A stretch of 64,000 nucleotides of DNA from UMGS1696 sp964621165 (GCA_964621165.1 CAZULC010000004.1:91046-155045), one strand, 5' to 3'; numbered from the stretch's first letter, positions 51,989 through 60,506 are shown. The notes: a model not told the origin generated them from the sequence alone. Numbers and translations: made by a program.

Positions 51989-53834
51989 ATGCAAAACAAA
52001 TTCAACGCTCCGGCTGAGCATCATGACATCACGCGGGGCATGTACTGGAGCCGTGGACGGATTCTTCGTGCTGTCGACTCCCGAGCCGGTTCTTGACGGG
52101 GTGAACGTGGCTGAGCTGACAAGAGATGAGAGGCTGATGTTCGTCTGCTTGCAGGGGCTTGTGAACCGGGAGAAGCCGAGGGTGTTCCTTGTTCCCGAAA
52201 GAGCGGAGGAAGGGAAGCTTTCGTGGGTCGATATTCACGGGCTTGAGCTGACGATACACGACGGCGGGAAAAAATGGGACGTTCTGCGAAAATACAGCGG
52301 TGAGGTCAAAGGCGTGATTCTCTACTCATGCGAAAGGAACCGCCACTTTGTAAACCTCGCCGCAACCCTTGCCGGAATCGAGGACTCACTGCCGGTCACA
52401 CCAGAGCTATATAATGCCATGAAGTCAAATGGAATCAGCCTTCCCGTGACTGACGACATAATGGGACTGGATCTCGCCGACGCCGTGGAGATTTACACCT
52501 ATATGTACGATAATCTGTGGAAATACTGTAATCACAGACTAATCGTCAGCGCGTCCCCGCAGAATCCTCACTACATCCGCGACATGGCAGTCTGCGCAAA
52601 ATCCGCCGTGATCTGGCTCGAGAACCGGAAGGACAGGGAGAGGGAAGTGTACCGAAAATTCCTCGCAGATATGGAGCCGGGTGAGTCTGCCGCAACGGGC
52701 TGGTACACCGAGGAACGTTCAGGAATCGGCTGCGCGGCTGAGTTCGGACTGTCCACCATTCCCTCGGACTACTTCGAAAACTCCACGGTCTTTGCGGGAT
52801 GCGGTCACGAGATAAAAAAGCCGAAAATCCCGAAAATGCCGCCACTCGAGAACAAAATCTACGCGGCAGTGTATCTCAGCGATGGCGACAACGTACAGTA
52901 CAACCAGCACGCCATGCTCAACCTCTGGCGCAATCCCGACCGGGGATCCATTCCCATAAACTGGACCGTCAGCCCGTTGCTGTGCGACTTCGGACCCGGC
53001 ATGTACAATTACTACTCGTCAACCGCCAGCGACAACGACTGCCTTGTGTCCGGACCTTCAGGCGCGGGATATTCGCTGATTGTAGACCGTCACAACAAGA
53101 AAATCAACCTCACCGACCGGGAGAGAGCGAAAAAATACGCCATCCTCAGCGACCGTTACCTCGAGCTGTCCGGAATCCACTCCATCACCATCTGGGACGA
53201 AGCCACGGACATGCACGCCGACGTGTACGACCGATACTGCCGCTCCCTTTATGGTGCTACCCTTGTAGACTGGTGGATGCTCCCCGAACCCCTTGAGCCA
53301 ATCCAGCGGGACAGGATTAGCTTCATCCCCAACAGTCCCGGATATACGGGGGAGATCGAGGCGATTTACAAAACCTTCGCGGAGAAAATCAAAAAATGGG
53401 ACAAAAAATCCCCGCTGTTCCTGTCAGCTCAGGGTGTGTCGTGGAATATGACTCCGGCGAACCTGAAAGCCCTGTCGGATAAGCTGAACGAGCTTGCCCC
53501 GGGACAAGTACAGCTTGTGAGAGCTGACCACTTCTTCGCACTCTTGGGTAAAGCAAACGTCAAGCCCTACAACCTGACCCTCGAGCCGGATTGCACGGTG
53601 GAAGAAAAGGACTGCAAAACTATAATCGACCTCGGCAGCGTCCACACAGTCAGCCGAATCAGGGCGAGAAACATGACCTTGGCTGTGGCTGAACTCTCCA
53701 TTGACGGCAAAAACTGGACGGAGGTCATAGAAACTTCCCCTGACGACGGAGTTGACGTTGACATAGAGCCGACTCGTGCAAGGTACGTGATTCTCACCGC
53801 CGCCGGAGTTGACGCGGAAATCTTCGGAAATTAA
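51989..53834 (+). pseudogene. GxGYxYP-family putative glycoside hydrolase, early frameshift
   Basis: The expected start is ATG 51989 behind GGAGG (51978-51982). That frame reads MQNKFNAPAEHHDITRGMYW, SRGRILRAVDS and then stops; the remainder continues in another frame from about 52082 (PEPVLDGVNVAELTRDERLM). Removing one C from a CCC run at about 52080 joins them as VDSEPVLDG. The body has the family's LVNREKPRVFLV, YLSDGDNVQYNQH, WTVSPLL, GPSGAGYSL and a discoidin-like C-terminus (IDLGSVHTVSRIRARNM, LSIDGKNWTEV). The alternative start at 52023 has no ribosome binding site. A real frameshift or one base error; about 615 codons. Confidence 0.75.
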
Positions 53835-53846
53835 GCGTTCACGCGG

Positions 53847-53875
53847 TTGACATGGCCTGAATAATATGCTACAAT
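53847..53875 (+). promoter_or_regulatory. Promoter of the PAP2 gene
   Basis: TTGACA (53847-53852), 17-base spacer, TACAAT (53870-53875). Confidence 0.7.
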
Positions 53876-53877
53876 AA

Positions 53878-53923
53878 AACAAAGCGGAGTTCATCGAAGG
53901 AAATTCTGAGACTCCGCTTTGTT
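53878..53923 (+). promoter_or_regulatory. 13-bp perfect stem at the 5' end of the PAP2 transcript
   Basis: AACAAAGCGGAGT (53878-53890) is the exact complement of 53911-53923. It begins at or before the predicted transcription start, leaving 20 bases to the ribosome binding site. Without a T run after it, a 5' stabilising hairpin or attenuator is more likely than a terminator. Confidence 0.6.
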
Positions 53924-53943
53924 CATAGAAAGGAAATATAACC

Positions 53944-54489
53944 GTGAACGCGTTAAATGAATTTGAGGTCGGACTGCTTCACTCGCTCCATAATGCCATA
54001 CAATGCCCGCTTCTCGACAGCTTTTTCAGCTTCATAACCCGATTCGGTGACGGTGGAGTGTTCTTTATCGCCCTCGCCGTGGTTCTGCTGTTCTTCAAGA
54101 AAACCCGCCGCGCTGGAATCACAATGGGAATATCCCTGCTGCTGGGGCTTCTCATCTGCAACATGACCATAAAGCCCATCGCCGCCCGAATCCGCCCGTA
54201 CGACTTTGATACGTCAATTGTCCTGATAATCCCGCCGGAGAGCGAGTTTTCTTTTCCCTCAGGGCATACCGTGGCGTCGTTCGAGGGCGCGCTGTCCGTG
54301 CTGTTCTACCATAAAGAATCGGGAATCTGTTTGCTTGTTCTGGCGGCACTGATAGCCTTCTCACGGCTGTACCTCATGGTTCACTATCCCCTTGACGTTT
54401 TGGCAGGGGTGGTTATCGCCGTCTGCATCGCATTTGCCGCAAAATATATTGCAAAGAAGCTTATTGAAAAGTGCAGAATCCCCGCTTAA
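53944..54489 (+). CDS. PAP2-superfamily membrane phosphatase
   Basis: Membrane lipid phosphatase, 181 residues with five or six membrane segments. The three catalytic signatures are present: KPIAARIRP (KxxxxxxRP), PSGHT (PSGH) and SRLYLMVHYPLDV (SRxxxxxHxxxD). Could act on undecaprenyl pyrophosphate or phosphatidic acid. GTG start with AAAGGA upstream. It converges with ldh, overlapping by 4 bases. Confidence 0.9.
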   Translation: MNALNEFEVGLLHSLHNAIQCPLLDSFFSFITRFGDGGVFFIALAVVLLFFKKTRRAGITMGISLLLGLLICNMTIKPIAARIRPYDFDTSIVLIIPPESEFSFPSGHTVASFEGALSVLFYHKESGICLLVLAALIAFSRLYLMVHYPLDVLAGVVIAVCIAFAAKYIAKKLIEKCRIPA

Positions 54490-55457
54490 GCCTTGGTTGG
54501 CTCGGCGTAGTTGCCCAAATCCAGCTTGGCGATATTTTCGGCAATGGTCTGAGCCGAAAGATTCAGCCGCCGTTTTTCGTCATCGCTCAGGGGAATGTCC
54601 AGAACCTGCTTGACTCCATCACGACCCACGATTGCGGGAACGCTCAGGCATATGTCTGAGAGTCCGTAGTGACTGTCAACCAGCGTAGAAATCGGCAGAA
54701 TGGAGTCGTCGTCGCTGATGATGGACTTGATGATCCGCTTGGTTGACTGGGCGATTGCGTAATAGGTCGCGCCTTTGTCACGGATTATGTCGTAGGCGCT
54801 GTTTTTTACGTAGTCGAACAGGGGGTACAGCTCGCTCACCTCGGAAACGCCGCCGGAAATACGGCAGTATTCGTCAAGGTTTATGCCGGAAACGTTGGCG
54901 GAGGACCAGACCGCAAGCTCACTGTCGCCGTGCTCGCCTATGATGAAGGAGTGGACGTTGCGGGAATCCACGCCCAGCCGGTGTCCCACGAGGTATTTCA
55001 GCCGCGCCGTGTCGAGAACCGTTCCGCTGCCGATAACCCTGCTCGACTTGAATCCGGAGATTTTCAGGGCGGCGTAGGTCAGAATGTCCACCGGGTTTGA
55101 CACGACGAGAATAATGCAGTCCCGGTTGACCTCGGAAATTCTCGTGATAACCTCCCGGAAGATTTTCACGTTGCGGTGAAGCAGATCCAGTCTCGTTTCG
55201 CCTTCCTTCTGATTTGCTCCGGCAGCCACAACGACGATGGAAGCCCCCTCAAGGCCGGAATAAGTGGACCGGTATATCGACATCTGTGACAGGAAAGGCA
55301 GGCAATGGGACATGTCAAGAGCCTCACCGCGGGCTTTCGCGTCGTTTATGTCAACCAGAGCCATCTCGTTGAACATCTCCGACTCCATCATTGTGTAGGC
55401 GATAGTCGAGCCGACAAAGCCGCAGCCCACGACCCCGATTTTTTTGATATCCGTCAT
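54486..55457 (-). CDS. ldh: L-lactate dehydrogenase
   Basis: NAD-dependent reduction of pyruvate to lactate in fermentation, 323 residues. N-terminal GVVGCGFVGSTIAYTMM dinucleotide site, VDINDAKARGEALDMSHCLPF, the substrate loop with NQKEGETRLDLLHRN (catalytic Arg), VSNPVDILTYAA, and the IIGEHGDSELAVWSSA active-site His. Gln rather than Arg at the specificity position supports LDH over malate dehydrogenase. Single gene on the - strand. Confidence 0.94.
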   Translation of the reverse strand: MTDIKKIGVVGCGFVGSTIAYTMMESEMFNEMALVDINDAKARGEALDMSHCLPFLSQMSIYRSTYSGLEGASIVVVAAGANQKEGETRLDLLHRNVKIFREVITRISEVNRDCIILVVSNPVDILTYAALKISGFKSSRVIGSGTVLDTARLKYLVGHRLGVDSRNVHSFIIGEHGDSELAVWSSANVSGINLDEYCRISGGVSEVSELYPLFDYVKNSAYDIIRDKGATYYAIAQSTKRIIKSIISDDDSILPISTLVDSHYGLSDICLSVPAIVGRDGVKQVLDIPLSDDEKRRLNLSAQTIAENIAKLDLGNYAEPTKA

Positions 55458-55524
55458 AATTTTCTCCCGATAAAATAAAGATTACAATAATATTCTTCTC
55501 ATCCGGGAAGAAAATATACAGTAA

Positions 55525-55575
55525 AACAAAAAACCGCATTCCTCATGAAGCCAATTTCAAAAGGGACGCGGTTTT
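55525..55575 (-). terminator. Terminator of the ylxM-ffh-rpsP-khpA operon
   Basis: On the - strand AAAACCGC (55575-55568) pairs with GCGGTTT (55537-55531), with TCC/GGA inside, followed by a T-rich run. Confidence 0.75.
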
Positions 55576-55579
55576 GATT

Positions 55580-55846
55580 TTAACCTATTTCCACCGTGAC
55601 TTTTTTGTCGGTAATTTTTGCCGCTGCTTTTGCGACTGTGCGCAAGGCTCTTGCTATTTTTCCGTGCTTGCCGATAATCATGCCCATGTCATCCGGAGCC
55701 ACCTTGAGAGTCAGGGTTACGCATCCGTCCTCGCCGGCTTCTTCAACCACGCTTACGGCTTCCGGCTCGTCGACTATTGCCCGTGCCATGTCTTCAATCA
55801 GCTTACCGAGGTCAATTTCGCGGTAATCTACGCTTGCGTTATCCAT
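55580..55846 (-). CDS. khpA: KH-domain RNA-binding protein KhpA
   Basis: 88-residue single KH domain (VVEEAGEDGCVTLTLKVAPD, then IIGKHGKIARALRTVAKAAA with the GxxG loop GKHG). KhpA partners KhpB and is linked to cell division and small RNA handling in Firmicutes. Last gene of the ylxM-ffh-rpsP-khpA operon; starts 3 bases after rpsP. Confidence 0.94.
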   Translation of the reverse strand: MDNASVDYREIDLGKLIEDMARAIVDEPEAVSVVEEAGEDGCVTLTLKVAPDDMGMIIGKHGKIARALRTVAKAAAKITDKKVTVEIG

Positions 55847-55848
55847 AA

Positions 55849-56091
55849 TTATTTAATGATACCGCTCTTTGTGAGAATGGATTTTACGGTTTCAGTGGGC
55901 TGTGCGCCGGTGGAGAGCCACTTCTCGATTTTTTCGTTTTCCAGCTTGATTGTCGGAGGATTTGTCATGGGGTTGTAGTAGCCTACTTCCTCGATGAATC
56001 TTCCGTCGCGGGGTGAACGTGAATCTGCAACGATAATGCGGTAGAAGGGAGCTTTCTTTGCGCCCATTCTTCTGAGTCTGATCTTAACCAT
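55849..56091 (-). CDS. rpsP: 30S ribosomal protein S16
   Basis: 80 residues from MVKIRLRRMGAKKAPFYRI, with the conserved DSRSPRDGRFIEEVGYYNP. ATG 56091 fits the family N-terminus; a second ATG 12 bases upstream would add four residues and sits directly after AAAGG, so the exact start is unsure. Confidence 0.96.
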   Translation of the reverse strand: MVKIRLRRMGAKKAPFYRIIVADSRSPRDGRFIEEVGYYNPMTNPPTIKLENEKIEKWLSTGAQPTETVKSILTKSGIIK

Positions 56092-56156
56092 TTTTTGGAC
56101 CATGCCTTTCTTTTAGCTGTTGTTTTTGATTTAATGTATATAAAAATCCGCTTTTT

Positions 56157-57494
56157 TCACATGGTGAACGGGATTTTCATGCGTTTTTTAGCTTTCTTTG
56201 AGCCGAACTGAGATGTGAGCTGCTTTATCATCTTGTTCATCTGGTCGTACTGGCGCAGCAGCTTGTTTACCTCTTCAACTGTAGTGCCGCTGCCCTGTGC
56301 GATTCTCTTGCGCCGTGAGCCGTTGATAACCGAGGGCTTTTCCCGCTCTTCTTCGGTCATGGAGAGGATGATCGCTTCCGTGTGGGCCATTGCCTTTTCG
56401 TCGACCTTCGCGTCTTTTAACGCACCCGGCTTGATTCCAGGCAGCATTCCCGCCAGCTGCTCTATGCTTCCCATGCCCTTGACCTGACGGAACTGCTCGA
56501 GGAAGTCGTTCAGCGTAAAGGTGTTCTCCCGCAGCTTCTTCTCAAGCTCGGCGGCTTTTTTGTCATCAAAGGTCTGCTGTGCCTTTTCAATCAGGGTCAG
56601 CATGTCGCCCATGCCGAGGATTCTTGACGCCATTCTGTCGGGGTAGAAGGGTTCGATTGCGTCAAGCTTTTCGCCTGTTCCGATGAACTTGATGGGCTTG
56701 CCAGTGACATAACGTATTGACAGAGCCGCGCCGCCACGGGTATCGCCGTCAAGTTTCGAGAGAATCACGCCCGTTATGTCAAGCTGATCGTTGAATGAGG
56801 ACGCCACGTTTACCGCTTCCTGACCCGTCATGGCGTCTACTACAAGAAGTATTTCCGTGGGGGAGGTGACTTCCTTGATTGTGCAAAGCTCCTGCATCAT
56901 GACCTCGTCAATCTGGAGCCGTCCAGCGGTGTCGATGAAAACCATGTCGTGACCGTAGCGCTTTGCGTGCTCAAGTCCGGCTTTGGCAATCTCAACCGGG
57001 TCTCCCGCGCCCATCTCGAACACGGGAACGTCAACCTGACCTCCCACAACCCTGAGCTGATCAATTGCAGCCGGTCTGTAAACGTCGCAGGCAACAAGAA
57101 GGGGACGCTTGCCCTGCTTTTTGTACATTCCGGCAAGCTTTGCGGAGTGGGTGGTTTTACCAGAGCCTTGAAGTCCGACCATAAGGACAACTGTCGGCGG
57201 TCGGGATGAAATCTGGAGCTTGTTGTTTGTCTCGCCCATGAGCCTGACCAGCTCTTCGTGAACGATTTTTATAATCTGCTGTGCGGGAAGCAGGCTTTCA
57301 AGAACATCCTGTCCAACGGCGCGCTCTGTCACAGTCTTGACGAAATCTCTGACCACCTTGAAGTTTACGTCGGCTTCGAGGAGTGCGAGTTTGACTTCCC
57401 GCATGCCTTCCTTTACGTCAGCTTCCGTGAGCTTGCCCTTGTTTTTGAATTTTTTGAAAGCGTTTTCGAGCTTTTCCGATAAGTTAGAGAACAT
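56157..57494 (-). CDS. ffh: Signal recognition particle GTPase Ffh
   Basis: Protein component of the SRP, 445 residues: N domain, G domain with GLQGSGKTTHSAKLA (G1), DTAGRLQID (G3) and SKLDGDTRGGAAL, and the methionine-rich M domain (QVKGMGSIEQLAGMLPG, MTEEEREKPSVING, SRRKRIAQGSG). Its ATG shares one base with the ylxM stop (TAATG). Confidence 0.97.
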   Translation of the reverse strand: MFSNLSEKLENAFKKFKNKGKLTEADVKEGMREVKLALLEADVNFKVVRDFVKTVTERAVGQDVLESLLPAQQIIKIVHEELVRLMGETNNKLQISSRPPTVVLMVGLQGSGKTTHSAKLAGMYKKQGKRPLLVACDVYRPAAIDQLRVVGGQVDVPVFEMGAGDPVEIAKAGLEHAKRYGHDMVFIDTAGRLQIDEVMMQELCTIKEVTSPTEILLVVDAMTGQEAVNVASSFNDQLDITGVILSKLDGDTRGGAALSIRYVTGKPIKFIGTGEKLDAIEPFYPDRMASRILGMGDMLTLIEKAQQTFDDKKAAELEKKLRENTFTLNDFLEQFRQVKGMGSIEQLAGMLPGIKPGALKDAKVDEKAMAHTEAIILSMTEEEREKPSVINGSRRKRIAQGSGTTVEEVNKLLRQYDQMNKMIKQLTSQFGSKKAKKRMKIPFTM

Positions 57495-57859
57495 TATTTA
57501 CTCCCTTCAGTTGTATACGCGTCAATTTCGCCTGTCAAAAGCGAGATGATTTTCTCAATCTCAGCCTTTTTGCCGGAGTCAGCCTCTGTCTCGCACAGCC
57601 GCCTGAGCGAATCCACAGCGGAGTTTATTCTGTCGCCGAGACGTACCAGACCCAGCTTTTCCTCCAGCGAATACAGCTCCTCCTCGCTCTTTTTGATGGA
57701 ATCTCTGACCCCCTGACGTGAAATTCCGGTCAGCTCCGATATTTCCGACAGCGAATAGTCCTCGTTGTAGTAATAATCGAGCAGCTCCCGCTTTCTCTCG
57801 GTCAGTATGGAGGCGTAGGCGTCAAGCAGCAGAGGAAACTTCATATTTTTCTCGAACAT
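57494..57859 (-). CDS. ylxM: YlxM-type helix-turn-helix regulator of the SRP operon
   Basis: 121-residue sigma-70 region 4-like protein; YlxM modulates SRP GTPase assembly and is normally encoded before ffh. HTH: LLDYYYNEDYSLSEISELTG, ISRQGVRDSIKKSEEEL. ATG 57859 has GGAGGGG upstream; the frame is open further upstream without support. Confidence 0.92.
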   Translation of the reverse strand: MFEKNMKFPLLLDAYASILTERKRELLDYYYNEDYSLSEISELTGISRQGVRDSIKKSEEELYSLEEKLGLVRLGDRINSAVDSLRRLCETEADSGKKAEIEKIISLLTGEIDAYTTEGSK

Positions 57860-57899
57860 AAACCCCTCCCGCTGAAATGAAAATCTCTCCGCGCAAATA

Positions 57900-57922
57900 C
57901 TGTAAAGCAAATTACTTTACAG
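57900..57922. promoter_or_regulatory. Palindrome at the transcription start of the SRP operon
   Basis: CTGTAAAG-N7-CTTTACAG, an 8-bp perfect dyad immediately downstream of the -10 (57923-57928) of the - strand promoter: an operator or a 5' mRNA hairpin. Confidence 0.55.
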
Positions 57923-57951
57923 AGTATACCATAATCGCACGGTTTTGTCAA
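57923..57951 (-). promoter_or_regulatory. Promoter of ylxM-ffh-rpsP-khpA
   Basis: On the - strand TTGACA (57951-57946), 17-base spacer, TATACT (57928-57923). Confidence 0.85.
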
Positions 57952-58023
57952 GAGTGGAAACAAAAATAAACCCCGTGCCACTATACAAATTTGCGACGAA
58001 TGAAATGATGAAATTTGGCAAAT

Positions 58024-58081
58024 ATAACAAAAAATCCGGCAGAGCCAATACACGCTGATTCAAGACGGCGCCCGACCGGAT
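58024..58081 (-). terminator. Possible terminator after the 58-kb lipoprotein gene
   Basis: On the - strand ATCCGG (58081-58076) pairs with CCGGAT (58039-58034), followed by TTTTTGTT; the loop is long. Confidence 0.5.
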
Positions 58082-58093
58082 CGTTTTTTTTGT

Positions 58094-58606
58094 TTACTCG
58101 ATTGTCATATCAAAGTCAACTCTGTAGTCTTCGAAGTTCACCGTCATTTTGTATTCTCCCGGTTCAATGACGGACTCAGGAATAAGCGCGATCCCGCAGT
58201 AGTCGCCTTCCTCTGTTTTCATATCCGGATAGGAATCAAAATCTATGTCCGCGTTTATCGTGTAAGCCCCGTCGGATGAAATAACGCCAACTGTCGCGTT
58301 TGTGTTTTCGTCGTACCAAATCTCGTGGTCTAAGAAATACAGCGTGAGGGTGCCGTTTTCGTACGCAGGTTCCTTTTCCAGATAAAGACTCGTTTTGTTG
58401 AGGTTTATTCCTTCAAGATCCTCAAGCCTCATGGGAGCTTCCGTCTCAGGCGCGGTCTCAGGCTCAGCGTCTTCCGTGGTCTCAATGGAAGTTTCGCCAT
58501 CCAAATCCGTGTCAGCGTTTTCGTCATCCTGCTTTGACGAGCAGCCGGAGAGCAAAATTGACGAAACGAGAACCAAAGCGGTCATATATATTGTATTTTT
58601 TTTCAT
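58094..58606 (-). CDS. Lipoprotein of unknown function
   Basis: 170 residues. Signal peptide with lipobox LLSGC, an acidic Asp/Glu/Thr-rich linker of about 40 residues, then a single beta-rich domain (LYLEKEPAYENGTLTLYFLD, GEYKMTVNFEDYRVDFDMTI) of immunoglobulin-like character. No family recognised. ATG 58606 with AAGGAG at nine bases. Preceded by a promoter and a leader containing the repeated motif, copy C. Confidence 0.75.
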   Translation of the reverse strand: MKKNTIYMTALVLVSSILLSGCSSKQDDENADTDLDGETSIETTEDAEPETAPETEAPMRLEDLEGINLNKTSLYLEKEPAYENGTLTLYFLDHEIWYDENTNATVGVISSDGAYTINADIDFDSYPDMKTEEGDYCGIALIPESVIEPGEYKMTVNFEDYRVDFDMTIE

Positions 58607-58677
58607 AATCAATACTCCTTAATTTCTTTTGTTTTTGACATTACGTTTGTAAACTCCACAGGAATAAAACCGGACGC

Positions 58678-58739
58678 AACGGGGAAGCCCCCGCGGGCAA
58701 AATCGGCTTTTCTGCGGCTGAAACTTTAACAGCTCCCAC
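58678..58739. other. Repeated intergenic motif, copy C
   Basis: ACGGGGAAGCCCCCGCGGGCAA, written here only in part, through GGCTGAAAC and closing AGCTCCCACG: the same pattern as copies A and B. The - strand promoter with extended -10 at 58767 would transcribe it leftwards toward the lipoprotein gene. Confidence 0.45.
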
Positions 58740-58766
58740 GACGACTGAATTCAAACTTCCATGTAT

Positions 58767-58775
58767 ATTATACCA
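58767..58775 (-). promoter_or_regulatory. Extended -10 promoter of the lipoprotein gene
   Basis: TGGTATAAT on the - strand (TGN-TATAAT), with no good -35. Together with the + promoter at 58827 it makes this 320-base gap a divergent control region. Confidence 0.55.
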
Positions 58776-58826
58776 CAAAAACTAAGTATATTAAAACAAA
58801 TTTTTTTAAATTTTTGGTGTATACTC

Positions 58827-58854
58827 TTGAAGATTTTCCGTTTTTGTCTATAAT
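58827..58854 (+). promoter_or_regulatory. Promoter of the homocysteine methyltransferase gene
   Basis: TTGAAG (58827-58832), 16-base spacer, TATAAT (58849-58854). The leader is only about 70 bases and shows no S-box or cobalamin riboswitch. Confidence 0.7.
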
Positions 58855-58931
58855 ATAAGGTGACGGCTGACGCATGTTTCCTGTAAAAAAAGCATACATC
58901 GGCTGATTCCATATGAATACGGAGAAAAACA

Positions 58932-60116
58932 ATGCCTGATAAAACGAAAGCAGCAATCCTCGACGGGGCAACCGGAACAATGCTTGATAGAGCCGCCTGC
59001 GCTGAATCCGGAAGCACGGAAAAATACATACTCGACAACCCTAATGCGATAAAAAACCTCCACAACGCGTATATTTCGGCGGGAGCAAACATAGTTCTCG
59101 CGCCAACATTCGGTGCAAACGAACCTTCGCTTCTCCGTCATGGATTCAACAAGTCCGACGTGAGGGAAGTGAACCTCAGGCTGGCTGAAACCGCGAAAGC
59201 TAACGCCGGAAGCCGCGCACTTGTAGCAGGAGACATGTCCCCAACCGGACTCATGCTCAAACCCTACGGAAATGCCTCATTTGATGAAGTGCACGCGACA
59301 TACAAAAATCAAGCCCGCATCCTGATAGACGCCGGAGTGGACTTAATAATGATAGAAACCATGATATCCGCCGCCGAAGCCGCGTGTGCCGTGAGAGCCG
59401 TACGGAGCGAGTCCGAATCCATACCGGTTCTCGTGAGCTTTACAGTTGACGAAAACGGCAGAACCATGAGCGGGGACAGCCTTGCCGCAAGCCTTATCGT
59501 TCTGTCAGAACTGGGAATCAATGGCTTCGGATGCAACTGCAGCGTAGGTCCGGATGTGGTTTACTCCGCACTGAAGCCAGTCGCACCTATTGCTGCGGAA
59601 CTGCGGATTCCACTCATTGCCAAACCCAACGCCGGCCTTCCCGTTGAGGACGAAGGAGGACTCTGCTACCCACTGACTTCCGCTGACATGGCGGCGTATG
59701 TGGAGAAATTCCTGCGGCTTGGTGTAAGATACATTGGCGGATGCTGCGGAACGACTCCGGCTCACATCAAAGCTATATCCGAGGAATGCGCACGCCTGCT
59801 TGAAGCAAATCCCGACATAATCGGAAGCGAATCTGGAGAATGCTCCTTCAATCCCCGTGAAGCTTCCGCCACAACCCGCAGTTACGCCGCGTTCTCGCCT
59901 GACGAAGAATACATAAAAATCGCAGACGAGGACGACCTATACGACGCGATAGACGAGAGCGGGGAAGCGCTGTACCTCGAAATAGGCAAAGGCGGTGCCG
60001 ACGTCATCATACCCGAGTTCGCGTTCATCGGCAAGCCTTTGTTCCTTCGCGGAGACGAGGCGGAAATCGAAAAAACAGAGCGGGAATGTGCCTGCAAAAC
60101 AAGAGTGAAAATGTGA
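58932..60116 (+). CDS. Homocysteine S-methyltransferase family protein with extra C-terminal domain
   Basis: Zinc-dependent methyl transfer to homocysteine, making methionine. The barrel (residues 1-290) has LDGATGTML, PTFGANEP, IMIETMISAAEA and the zinc cysteines in GFGCNCSVGP and GGCCGTTPAHI. It looks like the isolated N-terminal domain of MetH, without folate, cobalamin or activation domains. About 100 further residues follow (SFNPREASATTRSYAAFSPD, ending CACKTRVKM) with no recognised fold. Methyl donor unknown; separate corrinoid-domain partners are possible. 394 residues. Confidence 0.88.
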   Translation: MPDKTKAAILDGATGTMLDRAACAESGSTEKYILDNPNAIKNLHNAYISAGANIVLAPTFGANEPSLLRHGFNKSDVREVNLRLAETAKANAGSRALVAGDMSPTGLMLKPYGNASFDEVHATYKNQARILIDAGVDLIMIETMISAAEAACAVRAVRSESESIPVLVSFTVDENGRTMSGDSLAASLIVLSELGINGFGCNCSVGPDVVYSALKPVAPIAAELRIPLIAKPNAGLPVEDEGGLCYPLTSADMAAYVEKFLRLGVRYIGGCCGTTPAHIKAISEECARLLEANPDIIGSESGECSFNPREASATTRSYAAFSPDEEYIKIADEDDLYDAIDESGEALYLEIGKGGADVIIPEFAFIGKPLFLRGDEAEIEKTERECACKTRVKM

Positions 60117-60141
60117 CGCCGCAAAATCAAAGAAACCATAT

Positions 60142-60170
60142 GACTTGCCAAAGCGGCAGGTCTTTTCTTT
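60142..60170 (+). terminator. Terminator after the homocysteine methyltransferase gene
   Basis: GACTTGCC/GGCAGGTC hairpin with a 5-base loop and TTTTCTTT. Confidence 0.8.
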
Positions 60171-60184
60171 AAAAGCAGGATAAC

Positions 60185-60219
60185 AAAAGAAAAAGCATAC
60201 CGTACTCACTACGATATGC
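60185..60219 (-). terminator. Terminator of tRNA-Gln
   Basis: On the - strand GCATATCGTA-GTGAG-TACGGTATGC (one mismatch-type pair) followed by TTTTTCTTTT. Confidence 0.85.
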
Positions 60220-60230
60220 ACCTTTCAAGC

Positions 60231-60301
60231 CAGCGGTACAGGGATTCGAACCCCGACATACAGAGTCAGAGTCTGCTGTGCTACCTTTACACAATACCGC
60301 T
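60231..60301 (-). tRNA. tRNA-Gln (anticodon CUG)
   Basis: 71-base cloverleaf on the - strand: acceptor AGCGGTA/TACCGCT with discriminator G, 3-bp D stem, anticodon stem GCAGA/TCTGT with loop CTCTGAC (anticodon CUG at 34-36), and T stem CGGGG/CCCTG with TTCGAAT loop. CCA is not encoded. Confidence 0.95.
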
Positions 60302-60350
60302 ATCTGCCGTTTTCTTGAGGCCTTTGTGACCTGTCCGGCTGACGGTGAAT

Positions 60351-60379
60351 ATTATAACTCATCCGTCGGGATTTGTCAA
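60351..60379 (-). promoter_or_regulatory. Promoter of tRNA-Gln
   Basis: On the - strand TTGACA (60379-60374), 17-base spacer, TATAAT (60356-60351): a perfect consensus. Confidence 0.9.
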
Positions 60380-60436
60380 CCCCTTTTTTGAAATTTTTTC
60401 AAATTTTTTTGAGGAACTCTTTTTTCATCCGAACCC

Positions 60437-60465
60437 TTGAAAAAGCCGCATAAATATGGTATCAT
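60437..60465 (+). promoter_or_regulatory. Promoter of the small ORF, rsuA and tex
   Basis: TTGAAA (60437-60442), 17-base spacer, TATCAT (60460-60465). Confidence 0.6.
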
Positions 60466-60506
60466 ATGGTAAGAATAACCCCAACGGACTGAATTCGGAG
60501 GGCGTT

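Noticed and set aside
58855..58931. SAM (S-box), T-box or cobalamin riboswitch before the homocysteine methyltransferase
   Set aside because: The leader is about 70 bases and lacks the conserved cores of those classes.
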